Positions 1 through 9,935 of a DNA stretch of 64,000 bases are shown here, one piece after another. The stretch spans positions 538,060-602,059 of the forward strand of contig CABIVS010000003.1 of assembly GCA_902362375.1 (NCBI GenBank), given 5' to 3'. The position numbers and the translations under genes are program-made. Positions within the stretch are counted from its first letter, which is position 1; every line of letters starts with the position of its first letter. A model generated the notes under the pieces. That model saw nothing but the letters and a program-made list of their open reading frames with translations. It had not been told where the DNA came from and made no database searches. This DNA is from Bacteroidaceae bacterium. GTDB lineage: Bacteria; Bacteroidota; Bacteroidia; Bacteroidales; Bacteroidaceae.

Positions 1-1719
1 GGAATCCTTTCTTCCCTTAGTTCGCAAGTGCTCGGAAATTCCGATTTCTTCACCGGAGCTTTTCCGGCTGAATATGGAAATGCCGTATCCGGCGTGTTCG
101 ATATGAAGCTGCGCAACGGTAACAATCAAAAGAATGAAAACACGATTCAGGTGGGAATCATGGGGATTGATGTTGCTTCCGAAGGCCCGTTGAGCAAGAA
201 GCATAAGGCATCTTATATTTTCAATTACCGTTACTCTACCACCGGACTGCTGAATCTTGACGGAGGGACAATGGATTATCAGGACTTGAACTTCAAGCTG
301 AACTTCCCGACAAGGAAAGCCGGAACATTCTCCGTCTGGGGAACCAGCCTGATAGATAAGTTCAAAAGCGACATGGAACGTGACACAGAGAAATGGGAGT
401 ATCTGGGTGACCGTAGCGAATCGAAAGACAAACAGTATATGGCAGCCGGAGGTATCAGCCACCGTTATTTCTTCAATAATGATGCATCATTGAGAACGAC
501 CGTTGCCGCCACCTATTCGCAACTGGACGGAGGGGCATCTTTGTTCAATCATGCTTTGGAGTCCACTCCCTATATGGATCTCGAGTCGAAACATACGAAC
601 CTGATACTGACGACCACTTTCAACCGTAAATTCAGCAACCGGTTTACCAATAAGACAGGATTTACCTACACCGCTATGTTTTATGATATGAATCTGTCCA
701 TTGCTCCTTATGAAGCCCAATCACTGGAAACCGTATCTCAAGGCAACGGCAACACCAGCCTGATTTCCGCCTACAACAGCTCTTCCGTAGGATTGGGCGA
801 ACGGTGGACACTGAATGCCGGTATCTACGGGCAGTTGCTGACGTTGAACAACAAATGGTCTGTCGAACCCCGTGTGGGACTGAAATGGCAGACTGCTCCG
901 AAAGCTACCTTTGCGCTTGCTTACGGTATGTACAGCCGCATGGAGAAAATGGATGTCTATTTCGTGAAAATGAAAGGGACGGAAAATAAGTCCGTCAACA
1001 AAGACCTGGATTTTACTAAGGCACAGCACCTCATGTTGTCCTTCGGTTACAAGATTTCCGACCGCATGAATCTGAAAATAGAACCTTATATCCAGTTCCT
1101 TCACGACGTACCTGTAATGGCAGACAGTTCGTACTCCGTACTCAACCGCTCCGACTTCTACGTAGAAGATGCATTGGTCAATAAAGGAAGAGGGCGTAAT
1201 GTGGGAATTGACATCACCCTTGAACGTTTTTTGGAGAAAGGACTTTATTACATGATTTCGGGCTCTTGGTTCGACTCCCGTTACCGCGGTGGAGACGGTG
1301 TATGGTATAACACGAAGTTCAACCGTAATTATGTCATCAACGGACTGATTGGCAAGGAATGGATGCTGGGACGCAACAAGCAGAATATCCTTAGTGTCAA
1401 CCTGAAACTGACTCTGCAAGGAGGCGACCGCTATTCTCCTTTCGATAGGGAAGCAACGATGAATCATCCGGACAAGGAAGTGCAGTATGATGAAACGAAA
1501 GCATTCTCCAAACAGTATTCGCCCATGTTTATCGGTAATTATACAGTCAGTTATCGCATTAACAAACGGAAAGTATCTCATGAATTTGCCGTGAAGGGAC
1601 TAAACTTTACCGGAGCAAAAGAACACTACGGGCATGAATATAATGTGAAAACCGGGAAAATAGATGCGACTGATGGTTCTACGGTATTGACAAATGTGAG
1701 TTATAAACTTGAATTCTAA
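1..1719 (+). CDS. TonB-dependent receptor, C-terminal part (5' end outside window)
   Basis: The reading frame is open from base 1 with no start signal before the conserved end of a plug domain (FPAEYGNAVSGVFDMK), so the gene begins upstream. The visible 573 codons are mostly outer-membrane beta-barrel: alternating aromatic and polar strands, ending in the sorting-type C-terminus YKLEF. It lacks SusC-type landmarks in the visible part and no SusD gene follows, so it resembles FecA-type or OMP_b-brl receptors rather than a glycan SusC. It stops 39 bp before a LytS/LytTR regulatory operon on the same strand, which suggests co-transcription or regulation by it. The ligand cannot be told from the sequence. 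Confidence 0.85.
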   Translation, partial: GILSSLSSQVLGNSDFFTGAFPAEYGNAVSGVFDMKLRNGNNQKNENTIQVGIMGIDVASEGPLSKKHKASYIFNYRYSTTGLLNLDGGTMDYQDLNFKLNFPTRKAGTFSVWGTSLIDKFKSDMERDTEKWEYLGDRSESKDKQYMAAGGISHRYFFNNDASLRTTVAATYSQLDGGASLFNHALESTPYMDLESKHTNLILTTTFNRKFSNRFTNKTGFTYTAMFYDMNLSIAPYEAQSLETVSQGNGNTSLISAYNSSSVGLGERWTLNAGIYGQLLTLNNKWSVEPRVGLKWQTAPKATFALAYGMYSRMEKMDVYFVKMKGTENKSVNKDLDFTKAQHLMLSFGYKISDRMNLKIEPYIQFLHDVPVMADSSYSVLNRSDFYVEDALVNKGRGRNVGIDITLERFLEKGLYYMISGSWFDSRYRGGDGVWYNTKFNRNYVINGLIGKEWMLGRNKQNILSVNLKLTLQGGDRYSPFDREATMNHPDKEVQYDETKAFSKQYSPMFIGNYTVSYRINKRKVSHEFAVKGLNFTGAKEHYGHEYNVKTGKIDATDGSTVLTNVSYKLEF

Positions 1720-1758
1720 CTGGAAAAGTTCTATCTTCGTCTTTTAAATATAAAATGA

Positions 1759-2835
1759 ATGATAACTGAAACTGCTACGGCAAGTAAAGAATCCACCTTA
1801 TTGTACCGATTTCTCACAAGCCCGGAGCTTCGATGGGGGCGTTATCTGCTGCTTATTGCCATATTAAGTGTGATTTCCTTAAATCAGGTCTTTATTATTT
1901 TTATAGACTACCGGGAGGTATTGGGGGGATGGGTTTATGTGTTTACCTTTTTGTACCTGCTCGCCTATCTTGCCGTGATCTATCTGAATCTTTTTCACTT
2001 ATTTCCGCAATATTTGCTGAAAAGACGTTATCTAGCTTATCTGTCACTGCTCTCTGCGGCCATGATAGCCGCACTCGTAATGCAGATGGTAACGGAATAT
2101 ACTGTTTTCTCAAATTGGCCGGAGCTTCAGGTGCGGAAATATTACTTCTCGCTACCTATGATAATGGATTATATTTCTTCCTTTTTGCTGACCACGCTCT
2201 GCATGATAGGAGGGGCGGTGACGTTGCTTTTGAAAGAGTGGATGGTAGATCATCAGCGTGTCTCGCAAATGGAAAAAGCCCATGTGCTGTCGGAAGTGGA
2301 GCAGTTGAAGGAACAGGTGAGTCCCGAACTCCTTTTCAAGACACTGCATCGTGCGGGACAACTCACGCAGGACGATCCGGAAACGGCCTCGAAGATATTG
2401 ATGAAATTAAGCCAGTTGCTCCGTTATCAACTTTATGATTGCAGTAGGGCCAAAGTTTTGCTTGGCAGTGAAATTACCTTCCTTACCAACTACCTGACAT
2501 TGGAACAGAATTTTCAGCCCCGGTTCAGCTACTTGTTTACTTCGGAAGGAGACGTGAACCGGATGTTGGTTCCGCCCTTGCTTTTCGTTCCTTTTGTGAA
2601 ACATATAGTGGAGCAGATAAGTGAACAGCAGGTATCGGCTCCTGTTTCTTTGAATATCCATCTGAAAGCGGAACAGGGCACGATACGGTTTACTTGCCTT
2701 TGTCCGGAAGTCAATCTGTCGGCGGATAGAGGGCTGGAACAAATCAGGCAGAGATTGAACTTGCTGTATGGCAATCGTTACGGGCTATTATTGACGGAAT
2801 GTAGTATACAACTGGAACTGAAAGGAGGCGAATGA
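1759..2835 (+). CDS. LytS-family membrane sensor lacking catalytic residues (probable pseudokinase)
   Basis: This 358-aa protein has about four hydrophobic segments (residues 28-50, 57-79, 92-111, 134-157), then a His_kinase/HATPase-like cytoplasmic region. The alignment with the next gene is obvious, but the key positions are changed. The LytS phospho-acceptor block NPHFLFN reads SPELLFK, with Glu190 in place of His. The N-box ENAVKH reads KHIVEQ (281-286). The G-box GGIGLANIQ is reduced to DRGLEQIR. A functional kinase is therefore unlikely; a partner or sensor subunit for the following intact kinase is the best inference. The stop codon overlaps the next start (ATGA), implying translational coupling. 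The reading frame is intact, so this is not simple gene decay. Confidence 0.85.
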   Translation: MITETATASKESTLLYRFLTSPELRWGRYLLLIAILSVISLNQVFIIFIDYREVLGGWVYVFTFLYLLAYLAVIYLNLFHLFPQYLLKRRYLAYLSLLSAAMIAALVMQMVTEYTVFSNWPELQVRKYYFSLPMIMDYISSFLLTTLCMIGGAVTLLLKEWMVDHQRVSQMEKAHVLSEVEQLKEQVSPELLFKTLHRAGQLTQDDPETASKILMKLSQLLRYQLYDCSRAKVLLGSEITFLTNYLTLEQNFQPRFSYLFTSEGDVNRMLVPPLLFVPFVKHIVEQISEQQVSAPVSLNIHLKAEQGTIRFTCLCPEVNLSADRGLEQIRQRLNLLYGNRYGLLLTECSIQLELKGGE

Positions 2836-3941
2836 TGGGATGGAAAGAAGATGATAAAGGCAGGACGGGCAGAAACCGGAATGATAAAAGCATAAAAGAG
2901 TTGACAGTCCCCTCTTTTCTGTTGAGTCCTCATTACAGGATATACAGGCATTTGCTGTTACAGGCGGTGCTCTTGTTGATTGCCATCAATGTTTTTGGGT
3001 ATGAGCCTTTGCAGGGTGTTTCCCTCTGGCGTCGTTTGGGAGGATGCTTTGTGTATTTTGCATCAATGAACATAGTGATATATGTCAATTTATATTTATT
3101 GGTTCCCTGTCTTTTGCTGAAGAATCGTTGGGGGAGGTATGTGCTGGCGGCTTTAGCTACAAATATAGCAGTGATTATCTTTCTTTCGGTTACTCAAGGA
3201 TTGCTTTTCGAGGTGATTCTGCCGGGTAATCCTGATCCGTATACAACTGCTATCAATGTGATTTCCGGGTTGCTCACTATCGGATTTCTCACGGCAGGTT
3301 CCACGACAATATCTCTGTTTACCCATTGGCTTCGCTACAATCTGCGCATTGACGAACTCGAGTCCACTACTTTGCAATCCGAACTGACATTTCTCAAGAA
3401 TCAAATCAATCCGCATTTCCTTTTCAATATGCTGAATAATGCCAATGTCCTGATAAAGAAAAGTCCGGAAGAAGCTTCCAAAGTACTTTTCAAACTGGAA
3501 GATTTGCTACGGTATCAGATTAATGACAGTTCGCGTGAAAGAGTTTCGTTGGCTTCGGATATCCGTTTCCTGAATGACTATCTGAATTTGGAAAAGATAC
3601 GCCGTGACAATTTCCAGTTTACGTTGAGGCAGGAGGGAGAAGTGGATTCCATTTGGATTCAGCCTTTATTATTCATTCCTTTTGTGGAAAATGCGGTGAA
3701 ACATAGTTTTGATAGTGAGCATTCTTCGTATGTCCATGTCTTTTTTAAGGTGGATGCTCACCGGTTGGAATTCCGGTGTGAGAATTCTAAACCGGCTGTT
3801 GCAGTCCGGCAGGGTAAAGTCGGTGGAATCGGACTTGCCAATATTCAGCGTAGGTTAGGATTACTGTATCCTGAACATTATAAGTTGGAACAAAAAGAAG
3901 ATGAAAATCTCTATTCTGTAATTTTAAGTATAACATTATGA
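2832..3941 (+). CDS. LytS/YehU-type sensor histidine kinase
   Basis: A 369-aa membrane kinase that phosphorylates the downstream LytTR regulator, judging from family knowledge and the 4-bp overlap with it. A charged N-terminus is followed by about four transmembrane segments (38-55, 72-95, 101-125, 143-165), a short coiled linker, and the His_kinase domain with NPHFLFN (His195), the N-box ENAVKH (286-291) and the G-box GGIGLANIQRRL (331-342). All residues degraded in the preceding paralogue are intact here. The signal is unknown; the receptor upstream is a candidate source. The ATG at 2832 overlaps the previous stop. An internal ATG is possible because the first 25 residues are hydrophilic and unlike the paralogue. 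Confidence 0.93.
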   Translation: MMGWKEDDKGRTGRNRNDKSIKELTVPSFLLSPHYRIYRHLLLQAVLLLIAINVFGYEPLQGVSLWRRLGGCFVYFASMNIVIYVNLYLLVPCLLLKNRWGRYVLAALATNIAVIIFLSVTQGLLFEVILPGNPDPYTTAINVISGLLTIGFLTAGSTTISLFTHWLRYNLRIDELESTTLQSELTFLKNQINPHFLFNMLNNANVLIKKSPEEASKVLFKLEDLLRYQINDSSRERVSLASDIRFLNDYLNLEKIRRDNFQFTLRQEGEVDSIWIQPLLFIPFVENAVKHSFDSEHSSYVHVFFKVDAHRLEFRCENSKPAVAVRQGKVGGIGLANIQRRLGLLYPEHYKLEQKEDENLYSVILSITL

Positions 3942-4654
3942 ATTGTATCATTGTAGATGATGAACCCTTGGCACGTGAGGCCATGAAGTTATTGATAGAC
4001 GAACTCGATAGCCTCCAGTTGATAGGCAGTTTTAACAGTGCTGTAACTGCTTCCGACTTTATGGAGCAACAGGCAGTCGATCTGGTTTTTCTGGATATTC
4101 AGATGCCCGGGATTACAGGAATAGAGTTTGCCCGTACGATTTCCAAAAAGACACTGGTTATTTTCACCACAGCTTATACAGAATATGCGTTGGATAGCTA
4201 TGAAGTAGATGCAATCGACTATCTGATCAAGCCTGTCGAAGCGGAACGTTTTCAAAAGGCAGTGGATAAAGCGTTATCCTACCATTCTCTATTATTGAAA
4301 GAAGAGAAAGAAGCTATCGAAACGATTGTTGCCGCTGAATATTTCTTCGTAAAGGCAGAACGCCGGTATTTCAAAGTGAATTTCTCCGATATCCTTTTTA
4401 TTGAGGGATTGAAAGATTACGTCATTCTTCAACTGAACGACCAGCGTATCATTACTCGCATGAGTCTGAAAGCTATATTCGATTTATTACCCAAATCTAT
4501 TTTTTTGCGGGTGAATAAATCCTATATAGTCAATACCGATCACATCGAATCATTTGACAATAATGATATATTTATAAAATCGTATGAAATTGCTATTGGT
4601 AATAGTTACCGGGACGACTTTTTTGAGGGTTTTGTAATGAAACAAAGATTGTGA
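3938..4654 (+). CDS. LytTR-family response regulator
   Basis: A 238-aa two-domain regulator. The receiver domain (about 1-120) has the acidic pair Asp7/Asp8, phospho-acceptor Asp53 in FLDIQMPG, Thr77 and Lys98 in YLIKP. The LytTR DNA-binding domain occupies about 130-235, starting FFVKAERRYFKVNF and containing the typical LRVNKSYIVN block. It overlaps the sensor kinase by 4 bp, so the three genes form one operon of pseudokinase, kinase and regulator. By family knowledge it binds direct repeats upstream of target promoters; the upstream receptor gene is a plausible target, but no site could be assigned here. Confidence 0.95.
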   Translation: MNCIIVDDEPLAREAMKLLIDELDSLQLIGSFNSAVTASDFMEQQAVDLVFLDIQMPGITGIEFARTISKKTLVIFTTAYTEYALDSYEVDAIDYLIKPVEAERFQKAVDKALSYHSLLLKEEKEAIETIVAAEYFFVKAERRYFKVNFSDILFIEGLKDYVILQLNDQRIITRMSLKAIFDLLPKSIFLRVNKSYIVNTDHIESFDNNDIFIKSYEIAIGNSYRDDFFEGFVMKQRL

Positions 4655-4663
4655 TTTTTCATT

Positions 4664-4699
4664 TTTGTTTGGTTACATAATTTTCAAATGGTATATTTG
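4664..4699 (+). promoter_or_regulatory. Bacteroides-type promoter for the ECF sigma gene
   Basis: TTTG at 4668-4671 and TATATTTG at 4692-4699 are separated by 20 nt, matching the Bacteroides -33/-7 consensus (TTTG, 19-21 nt, TAnnTTTG). Transcription would start near 4706, only about 13 nt before the GTG start chosen for the sigma factor. This rules out a start at 4665 for that gene. Confidence 0.7.
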
Positions 4700-4718
4700 T
4701 AACCAAAATAAAGAATAC

Positions 4719-5267
4719 GTGATTGGCACAACAGACTATATTAGTATTAAGTTAACTGATGAGACGCAGTTTCGTTCTATATTCGACAAATATTACATAT
4801 CTCTATGTATGTTTGCTAATCAGTATGTCGAAAATGATGCATTAGCGGCTGATATTGTTCAGGAGTGCTTTGTGAAGTTGTGGCAGTTGCGCGATGATTT
4901 CATGTATGTGCATCAGATTAAATCATTCCTCTATACGTCAGTACGCAATAAATCTTTGAATGAATTGGAGCATACCAAGGTAATGAACGAGTATGCACAG
5001 AAAGTTTTGGAAATGAGTAAAGATTCTTTTTTTCAAGACAAGGTCATAGCAGAAGAAAGTTACCGGATATTGGTGGAGGCCATTGAAAAACTGCCACCAC
5101 AAATGAAAAGCATTATGCAACTGGCGCTTGAAGGAAAAAGCAATCCGGAAATTGCTGAAACACTGAATATTTCCGGCGAAACGGTACACTCCCAGAAAAA
5201 GATTGCCTACCGTAAATTACGTGTATATTTGAAAGACTATTATTACTTGGTTTTTTACTTTTTATAG
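4719..5267 (+). CDS. ECF (RpoE-type) sigma factor
   Basis: About 182 aa from GTG at 4719; the in-frame TTG at 4665 lies inside the promoter and was rejected. Sigma region 2 is clear (FDKYYISLCMFANQYV, DIVQECFVKLWQLR), as is region 4 (LPPQMKSIMQLALEGKSNPEIAETL then SGETVHSQKKIAYRKLR with the helix-turn-helix). It precedes a FecR gene and a SusC with an STN domain, the arrangement known for trans-envelope signalling in Bacteroides: substrate-loaded SusC signals through FecR, which releases the sigma factor to transcribe the transporter genes. The C-terminus is aromatic and hydrophobic (DYYYLVFYFL), as in the second sigma factor of this window. Confidence 0.92.
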   Translation: MIGTTDYISIKLTDETQFRSIFDKYYISLCMFANQYVENDALAADIVQECFVKLWQLRDDFMYVHQIKSFLYTSVRNKSLNELEHTKVMNEYAQKVLEMSKDSFFQDKVIAEESYRILVEAIEKLPPQMKSIMQLALEGKSNPEIAETLNISGETVHSQKKIAYRKLRVYLKDYYYLVFYFL

Positions 5268-5351
5268 TTTCTTTTTAAAAAAACATTTTTAATACACCCT
5301 GATTTTCAATTCACCTGTTTTAGTATAAACAACGATTAAAACATGTGAATT

Positions 5352-6521
5352 ATGATAAACCAACATTTCTATATTGCAAGACTCATTGCCAGATACTTAT
5401 CTGATGAAATCGGGGAAGAGGAACAGGCGGTATTGACCCGGTGGAGAAATGAATCACCCGAAAACGAACGCCTTTTTCAGGAAATCTGCAAAGAAGAGAA
5501 CATAAAGCAGAATATGCAGAAGCGGCAAACTTTCCATGCAGAGGACGGATGGGAAGGAGTGCAAAGAAAAATCCAACGCCATCGGTTCAGAAACCGGATA
5601 TTGAATATATGTAAATATGCTGCCATTTTCATCTTTCCGGTGGCTATTGCTACTGTTGCAATATATAAGAGCGGTAATGAACCCCAGCCGTTATCTCAAG
5701 CAACGGAGCAAATTGTTCCGGGTGGTAAGAAAGCCGTTCTTATTCTGGATAATGGAGAAGCAATTGATTTGAAGTCCACCTCCGGTGTGGAATTGAAAGA
5801 AAAAGACGGTACAGTCATTCAGGTGGATTCTACAGCATTGAATTATCAGCAGGCTCCCGCCCGGACATCCGAGAAACTTGCATATAATAAGGTAAATGTT
5901 CCTCGTGGTGGTGAATATCAGCTGACGTTGAGCGATGGAAGTAAAGTACAGTTGAATTCCATGAGTTCCATCCGGTTCCCTGTTCAGTTTGCACAGGATT
6001 GCCGTTTGGTAGAACTGGAAGGAGAGGCCTATTTTGAAGTAAGCAAAACCGGACAGCCTTTTATCGTGCAAACCAAAGGGATGAAAATAGAAGTATTAGG
6101 AACTACTTTTAATATATCAGCTTACCCAAACGAAGAATATCAGACTACACTTGTCAGCGGTTCTGTAAAAGTACAGACTGAAAATGGAAGTAACCGGATT
6201 TTGAAACCATCGGAACAGGCTTGTATTACTCCGGGCAGCAACCAGATCAATGTACGCAATGTAGATACTGCATTTTATACTTCATGGATACATGGAAAGA
6301 TCAATTTCAAAGATCAGCGGTTGGATGACATCATGAAAACTCTTGCCAGATGGTATGATATGGATGTAGTCTATGAGAATGAGGTGACCAAGGAGTTACG
6401 CTTCGGTTGCTATGTTAACCGCTATAATGAGATTACCCCATTGGTGAAATTGTTGGAGCAAACGGGTAGAGTAACTGTCACAGTAGAAGGAAAAACTATC
6501 AAAATATTCACTAATCATTAA
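5352..6521 (+). CDS. FecR-family anti-sigma factor
   Basis: A 389-aa inner-membrane protein. The N-terminal cytoplasmic part (1-80) would bind the sigma factor, a single transmembrane helix lies at about 88-105 (YAAIFIFPVAIATVAIY), and the periplasmic FecR domain (about 180-280, NVPRGGEYQLTLSDGS, LEGEAYFEV, VLGTTFNISAY) is followed by a C-terminal domain (about 315-385, INFKDQRLDDIMKTLARWY) typical of Bacteroides FecR proteins that contact the STN domain of SusC. It lies 84 bp after the sigma gene and 10 bp before SusC. Role assignment comes from family and context. Confidence 0.93.
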   Translation: MINQHFYIARLIARYLSDEIGEEEQAVLTRWRNESPENERLFQEICKEENIKQNMQKRQTFHAEDGWEGVQRKIQRHRFRNRILNICKYAAIFIFPVAIATVAIYKSGNEPQPLSQATEQIVPGGKKAVLILDNGEAIDLKSTSGVELKEKDGTVIQVDSTALNYQQAPARTSEKLAYNKVNVPRGGEYQLTLSDGSKVQLNSMSSIRFPVQFAQDCRLVELEGEAYFEVSKTGQPFIVQTKGMKIEVLGTTFNISAYPNEEYQTTLVSGSVKVQTENGSNRILKPSEQACITPGSNQINVRNVDTAFYTSWIHGKINFKDQRLDDIMKTLARWYDMDVVYENEVTKELRFGCYVNRYNEITPLVKLLEQTGRVTVTVEGKTIKIFTNH

Positions 6522-6531
6522 TCCCTGTTTT

Positions 6532-9500
6532 ATGGAAAAACTACGTAATGTTGCCAGATTTGGGAAATATGGAAAACGTCTTTGTATGATGTTCCTTTTT
6601 CTCTGTATTACGACTTCAGGGCTGATGCGCGCATCTGTATTCGCACAGACCACGGTTACAGCCAAATTCAGAAATGTAACACTGAATGAGGTTCTTTGGG
6701 AAATTCAGAAACAAACGGACTTTACCTTTATCTACAGCACAAATGATGCGAAGAAAGTCAGAGTGGAAAATCTGGATGTGAAGAATGAGCTGATTTCTGA
6801 AGTGCTAAACAAATGCCTGCGAAATAGCGGACTGACTTATACGGTTCATGATGGAGTTATTGCCATCCGTAAGGCTGAACCCGTTAGGACGGAAACTGTT
6901 GCACGTGAGAAATATACGATTACAGGGAAAGTAATTGAAGATAGTGGAGAGCCGATAATCGGAGCTAATGTCATCGTGAAAGGTACAACTAACGGTATGA
7001 TGACTGATATGGATGGTAATTTTCATCTGGAAGTTACAGACAAGAAAGTGACTCTGATGGTTTCTTATATCGGTTATACGTCACAGGAAGTCGTTGCAAC
7101 TCCCGGCAAGCCGATGAGTATAATCCTGAAAGTGGATAATAACCTGTTGGACGAAGTGATTGTAACGGGATATGGTACTTTCAAGAAATCGGCTTATGCA
7201 GGTTCTGCCAGTATCGTAAAGACAGATGCTGTGAAAGATGTGCCTAATGTATCTTTCCAACAGATGTTGGAGGGTGCGGCTCCCGGTGTCAGCGTGAATA
7301 CCGGTTCGGGTATACCGGGTTCGTCAACGTCCATCCGTATCCGTGGTATGGGGTCGTTCAATGCCTCCAATTCTCCGCTGTATGTGGTGGATGGTATTCC
7401 CGTATTGTCAGGTAATATTGGTGCATCCGGTAGTGATTCCGGTTTGGATGTAATGTCTACCTTGAATACATCGGATATTGAGAGCATCACTGTTATCAAG
7501 GATGCCGCTGCTGCTTCACTTTATGGTTCGCGTGCAGCGAATGGTGTTGTCATTATTACCACGAAACAAGGAAAAGCAGGTAAACCGGTCTTTAAATTGA
7601 AATCGGATTGGGGCTTCTCTAATTTTGCCATGCCTTTCCGCGAATTGATGGGCGGACAGGAACGTCGTAACCTGATTCACGAGGGGCTTCGGAATTATGC
7701 TTTAACTTATAGCGGTAAGACCGATGATGAGGTAGGACTTCATCAGGGAATGACCGAGAATGAAGCATGGGCTTATGCCGATTCGAATATTGACCAGTAT
7801 GCACCGATTCCTTGGTGTGGTTTTGTGAACTGGGATGATTATTTGTTCCGTAATGGTAGCCACCAGAATTACGAGTTTTCAGCTTCCGGCGGACAGGAAA
7901 AGATTAAATACTATACGTCCATTGGTTATATGAAGCAGGATGGTGTTACGATAAACTCCGGTCTGGAACGTATTTCTGCACGTTTGAATGTAGACTATCA
8001 GATGGCTAAATGGATGAATATCGGTGCAAAGATACAGTTCTCCAAAGTGAATCAGGATACTTATTCGGAGGGTACATCGTATACTTCTCCAATTTACGGT
8101 ACGCGTAATGGAGCCACACCGTCTGACCCTATATGGAATGAAGACGGCACTTGGAACCGTGCATTAATCAAATTGGATGACCGTAACCCGATGTTATCAA
8201 ATTCTTATAATTTTAAGAGAGAATATGCGACTCGTTCTTTCAATACTGTATATGCATCATTCGATATTTGGAAAGGAATCAAGTTTGCGTCTACATTCAG
8301 CTATGATTTTGTGATGAATAAGTCTCGTGCATGGAAAGACCCGCGCACCAGTGACGGTGACGATGATAACGGACGTTTCAGCAAGGATTACAATGATATT
8401 ACCAATATGACATGGTCTAATATCCTGACTTATCAGACAAAGATCAAGAAAAAACATAATCTGGACCTTTTGGCTGGTTATGAAATCAACAGTAAGGAGT
8501 CGGATGGGCTGGGAACTACTATCTCTAATTTTGCACGCTGGGATAAACCGGAAGTGAACAATGGTGTAGTGTATCAGAGTATGGGAGGTTCTAACAGTAC
8601 GACGCGTATTGTTTCTTATATCACACGTGCCAACTATGACTATGACAACAAATACTATCTGGGAGCGAGTTGGAGAACAGACGGAAGTTCGCGATTGGCA
8701 AGAGAGAATCGTTGGGGAAATTTCTGGTCATTGTCCGGTGCATGGAGAGTGAGTAGCGAGAGTTTTATGAAACCTCTTCAGAACTGGTTAAGTGACCTGA
8801 AACTTAGAGTCTCTTACGGTGTGAACGGAACATTGCCGTCTTCTTATTATGGATATATGGGATTGAGCAGTCTGACCAGTAATTATAATGACAATCCGGG
8901 TATCACGCAGTCGCAACTGGAAAACAAGGAACTGACTTGGGAAACCAACTACAACTTCAACTCCGGTATCGACCTGGGATTCTTCGACAACAGGCTGAAT
9001 GTTACATTTGAATATTATGTCCGTACAACGAAAAACCTGCTTTACAGCCGTCCATTATCTCTTGCAACAGGTTTCTCCAGTTATCTTGCCAATATTGGTA
9101 AATTACAAAACAAGGGATATGAATTGGAAATTCGTTCAACTAATATCGAGACAAAAGATTTTCGTTGGAGCACAAGTTTGAATCTGGGACATAATGCCAA
9201 TAAAATCCTGAAGTTGGACGGAGATTTGAAACAAGTAACCAGCGGGACATCTATTCATAAGGTCGGTTTGCCCTATTCTACCTATTACATGATTGAATTT
9301 GCAGGCATCGACCCGGCAGACGGCGAACCGATGTTTTATAAGAATACGACGGATGAAAATGGAAACCTGAACAAAGAAACTACTAAAGATCCTCGTAGTG
9401 CGGAAAAAGTGATACTGCAATGTGCCGATCCTACTATCACCGGTGGACTGGGTAACAGCATCTCTTATAAGTGGTTTGATCTGAATTTTAACGTGAATTT

Positions 9501-9909
9501 CTCTTTTGGAGCATGGAACTATGACGGCTCGGCAAGCAAACTGGAACATGGTGGCAACGGAACACTGAACATTCCTATTTATTACCGGAAACGCTGGCAG
9601 AAGGAGGGCGATGAAACTAACATTGAACGTTTTGTGATCGGTAGATCTATATCAATGACAGACTATGCTACGACACGCCGTTTATATAGTGGAGATTATG
9701 TTCGTCTGAAGAATCTGACTTTCGGCTTTACACTGCCGAAGACATGGACCCGGAAAGTGGGTATAGACAATATACGTCTGTATGCATCGGGCAATAACCT
9801 GCTAACTTGGGCGGCATACGATTATATTGACCCCGAATCGGGTTCATCACCTAGTTGGGATACTCCTCCGATGAGAACCTATACATTCGGTTTGGAAGTG
9901 AAATTCTAA
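6532..9909 (+). CDS. SusC-like TonB-dependent transducer with STN domain
   Basis: A 1125-aa outer-membrane importer. A signal peptide (about 1-39, ending SVFAQ) is followed by an STN domain (40-112, FRNVTLNEVLWEIQKQTDF), a carboxypeptidase-regulatory-like domain (about 128-212), a plug (DEVIVTGYGTFKKSAYAG, RIRGMGSFNASNSPLYVV, AASLYGSRAANGVVIITTK) and a barrel ending in GLEVKF. The STN domain links it to the FecR protein just upstream. With the SusD at 9936 it forms the usual barrel-and-lid pair. The following metallophosphoesterases, rather than glycosidases, hint at a phosphate-bearing ligand; this is inference. Confidence 0.96.
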   Translation: MEKLRNVARFGKYGKRLCMMFLFLCITTSGLMRASVFAQTTVTAKFRNVTLNEVLWEIQKQTDFTFIYSTNDAKKVRVENLDVKNELISEVLNKCLRNSGLTYTVHDGVIAIRKAEPVRTETVAREKYTITGKVIEDSGEPIIGANVIVKGTTNGMMTDMDGNFHLEVTDKKVTLMVSYIGYTSQEVVATPGKPMSIILKVDNNLLDEVIVTGYGTFKKSAYAGSASIVKTDAVKDVPNVSFQQMLEGAAPGVSVNTGSGIPGSSTSIRIRGMGSFNASNSPLYVVDGIPVLSGNIGASGSDSGLDVMSTLNTSDIESITVIKDAAAASLYGSRAANGVVIITTKQGKAGKPVFKLKSDWGFSNFAMPFRELMGGQERRNLIHEGLRNYALTYSGKTDDEVGLHQGMTENEAWAYADSNIDQYAPIPWCGFVNWDDYLFRNGSHQNYEFSASGGQEKIKYYTSIGYMKQDGVTINSGLERISARLNVDYQMAKWMNIGAKIQFSKVNQDTYSEGTSYTSPIYGTRNGATPSDPIWNEDGTWNRALIKLDDRNPMLSNSYNFKREYATRSFNTVYASFDIWKGIKFASTFSYDFVMNKSRAWKDPRTSDGDDDNGRFSKDYNDITNMTWSNILTYQTKIKKKHNLDLLAGYEINSKESDGLGTTISNFARWDKPEVNNGVVYQSMGGSNSTTRIVSYITRANYDYDNKYYLGASWRTDGSSRLARENRWGNFWSLSGAWRVSSESFMKPLQNWLSDLKLRVSYGVNGTLPSSYYGYMGLSSLTSNYNDNPGITQSQLENKELTWETNYNFNSGIDLGFFDNRLNVTFEYYVRTTKNLLYSRPLSLATGFSSYLANIGKLQNKGYELEIRSTNIETKDFRWSTSLNLGHNANKILKLDGDLKQVTSGTSIHKVGLPYSTYYMIEFAGIDPADGEPMFYKNTTDENGNLNKETTKDPRSAEKVILQCADPTITGGLGNSISYKWFDLNFNVNFSFGAWNYDGSASKLEHGGNGTLNIPIYYRKRWQKEGDETNIERFVIGRSISMTDYATTRRLYSGDYVRLKNLTFGFTLPKTWTRKVGIDNIRLYASGNNLLTWAAYDYIDPESGSSPSWDTPPMRTYTFGLEVKF

Positions 9910-9935
9910 GTGCATTAATCTATAAATGAATAAGT

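Noticed and set aside
1759..2835. Pseudogene call for the first LytS protein
   Set aside because: The frame is intact, the start and stop are coupled to neighbours, and changes are confined to catalytic motifs, which fits a pseudokinase better than a decaying gene.
4665..4718. Upstream TTG start for the first sigma factor
   Set aside because: It lies within the -33/-7 promoter, so it would not be transcribed. GTG at 4719 gives a normal family length.
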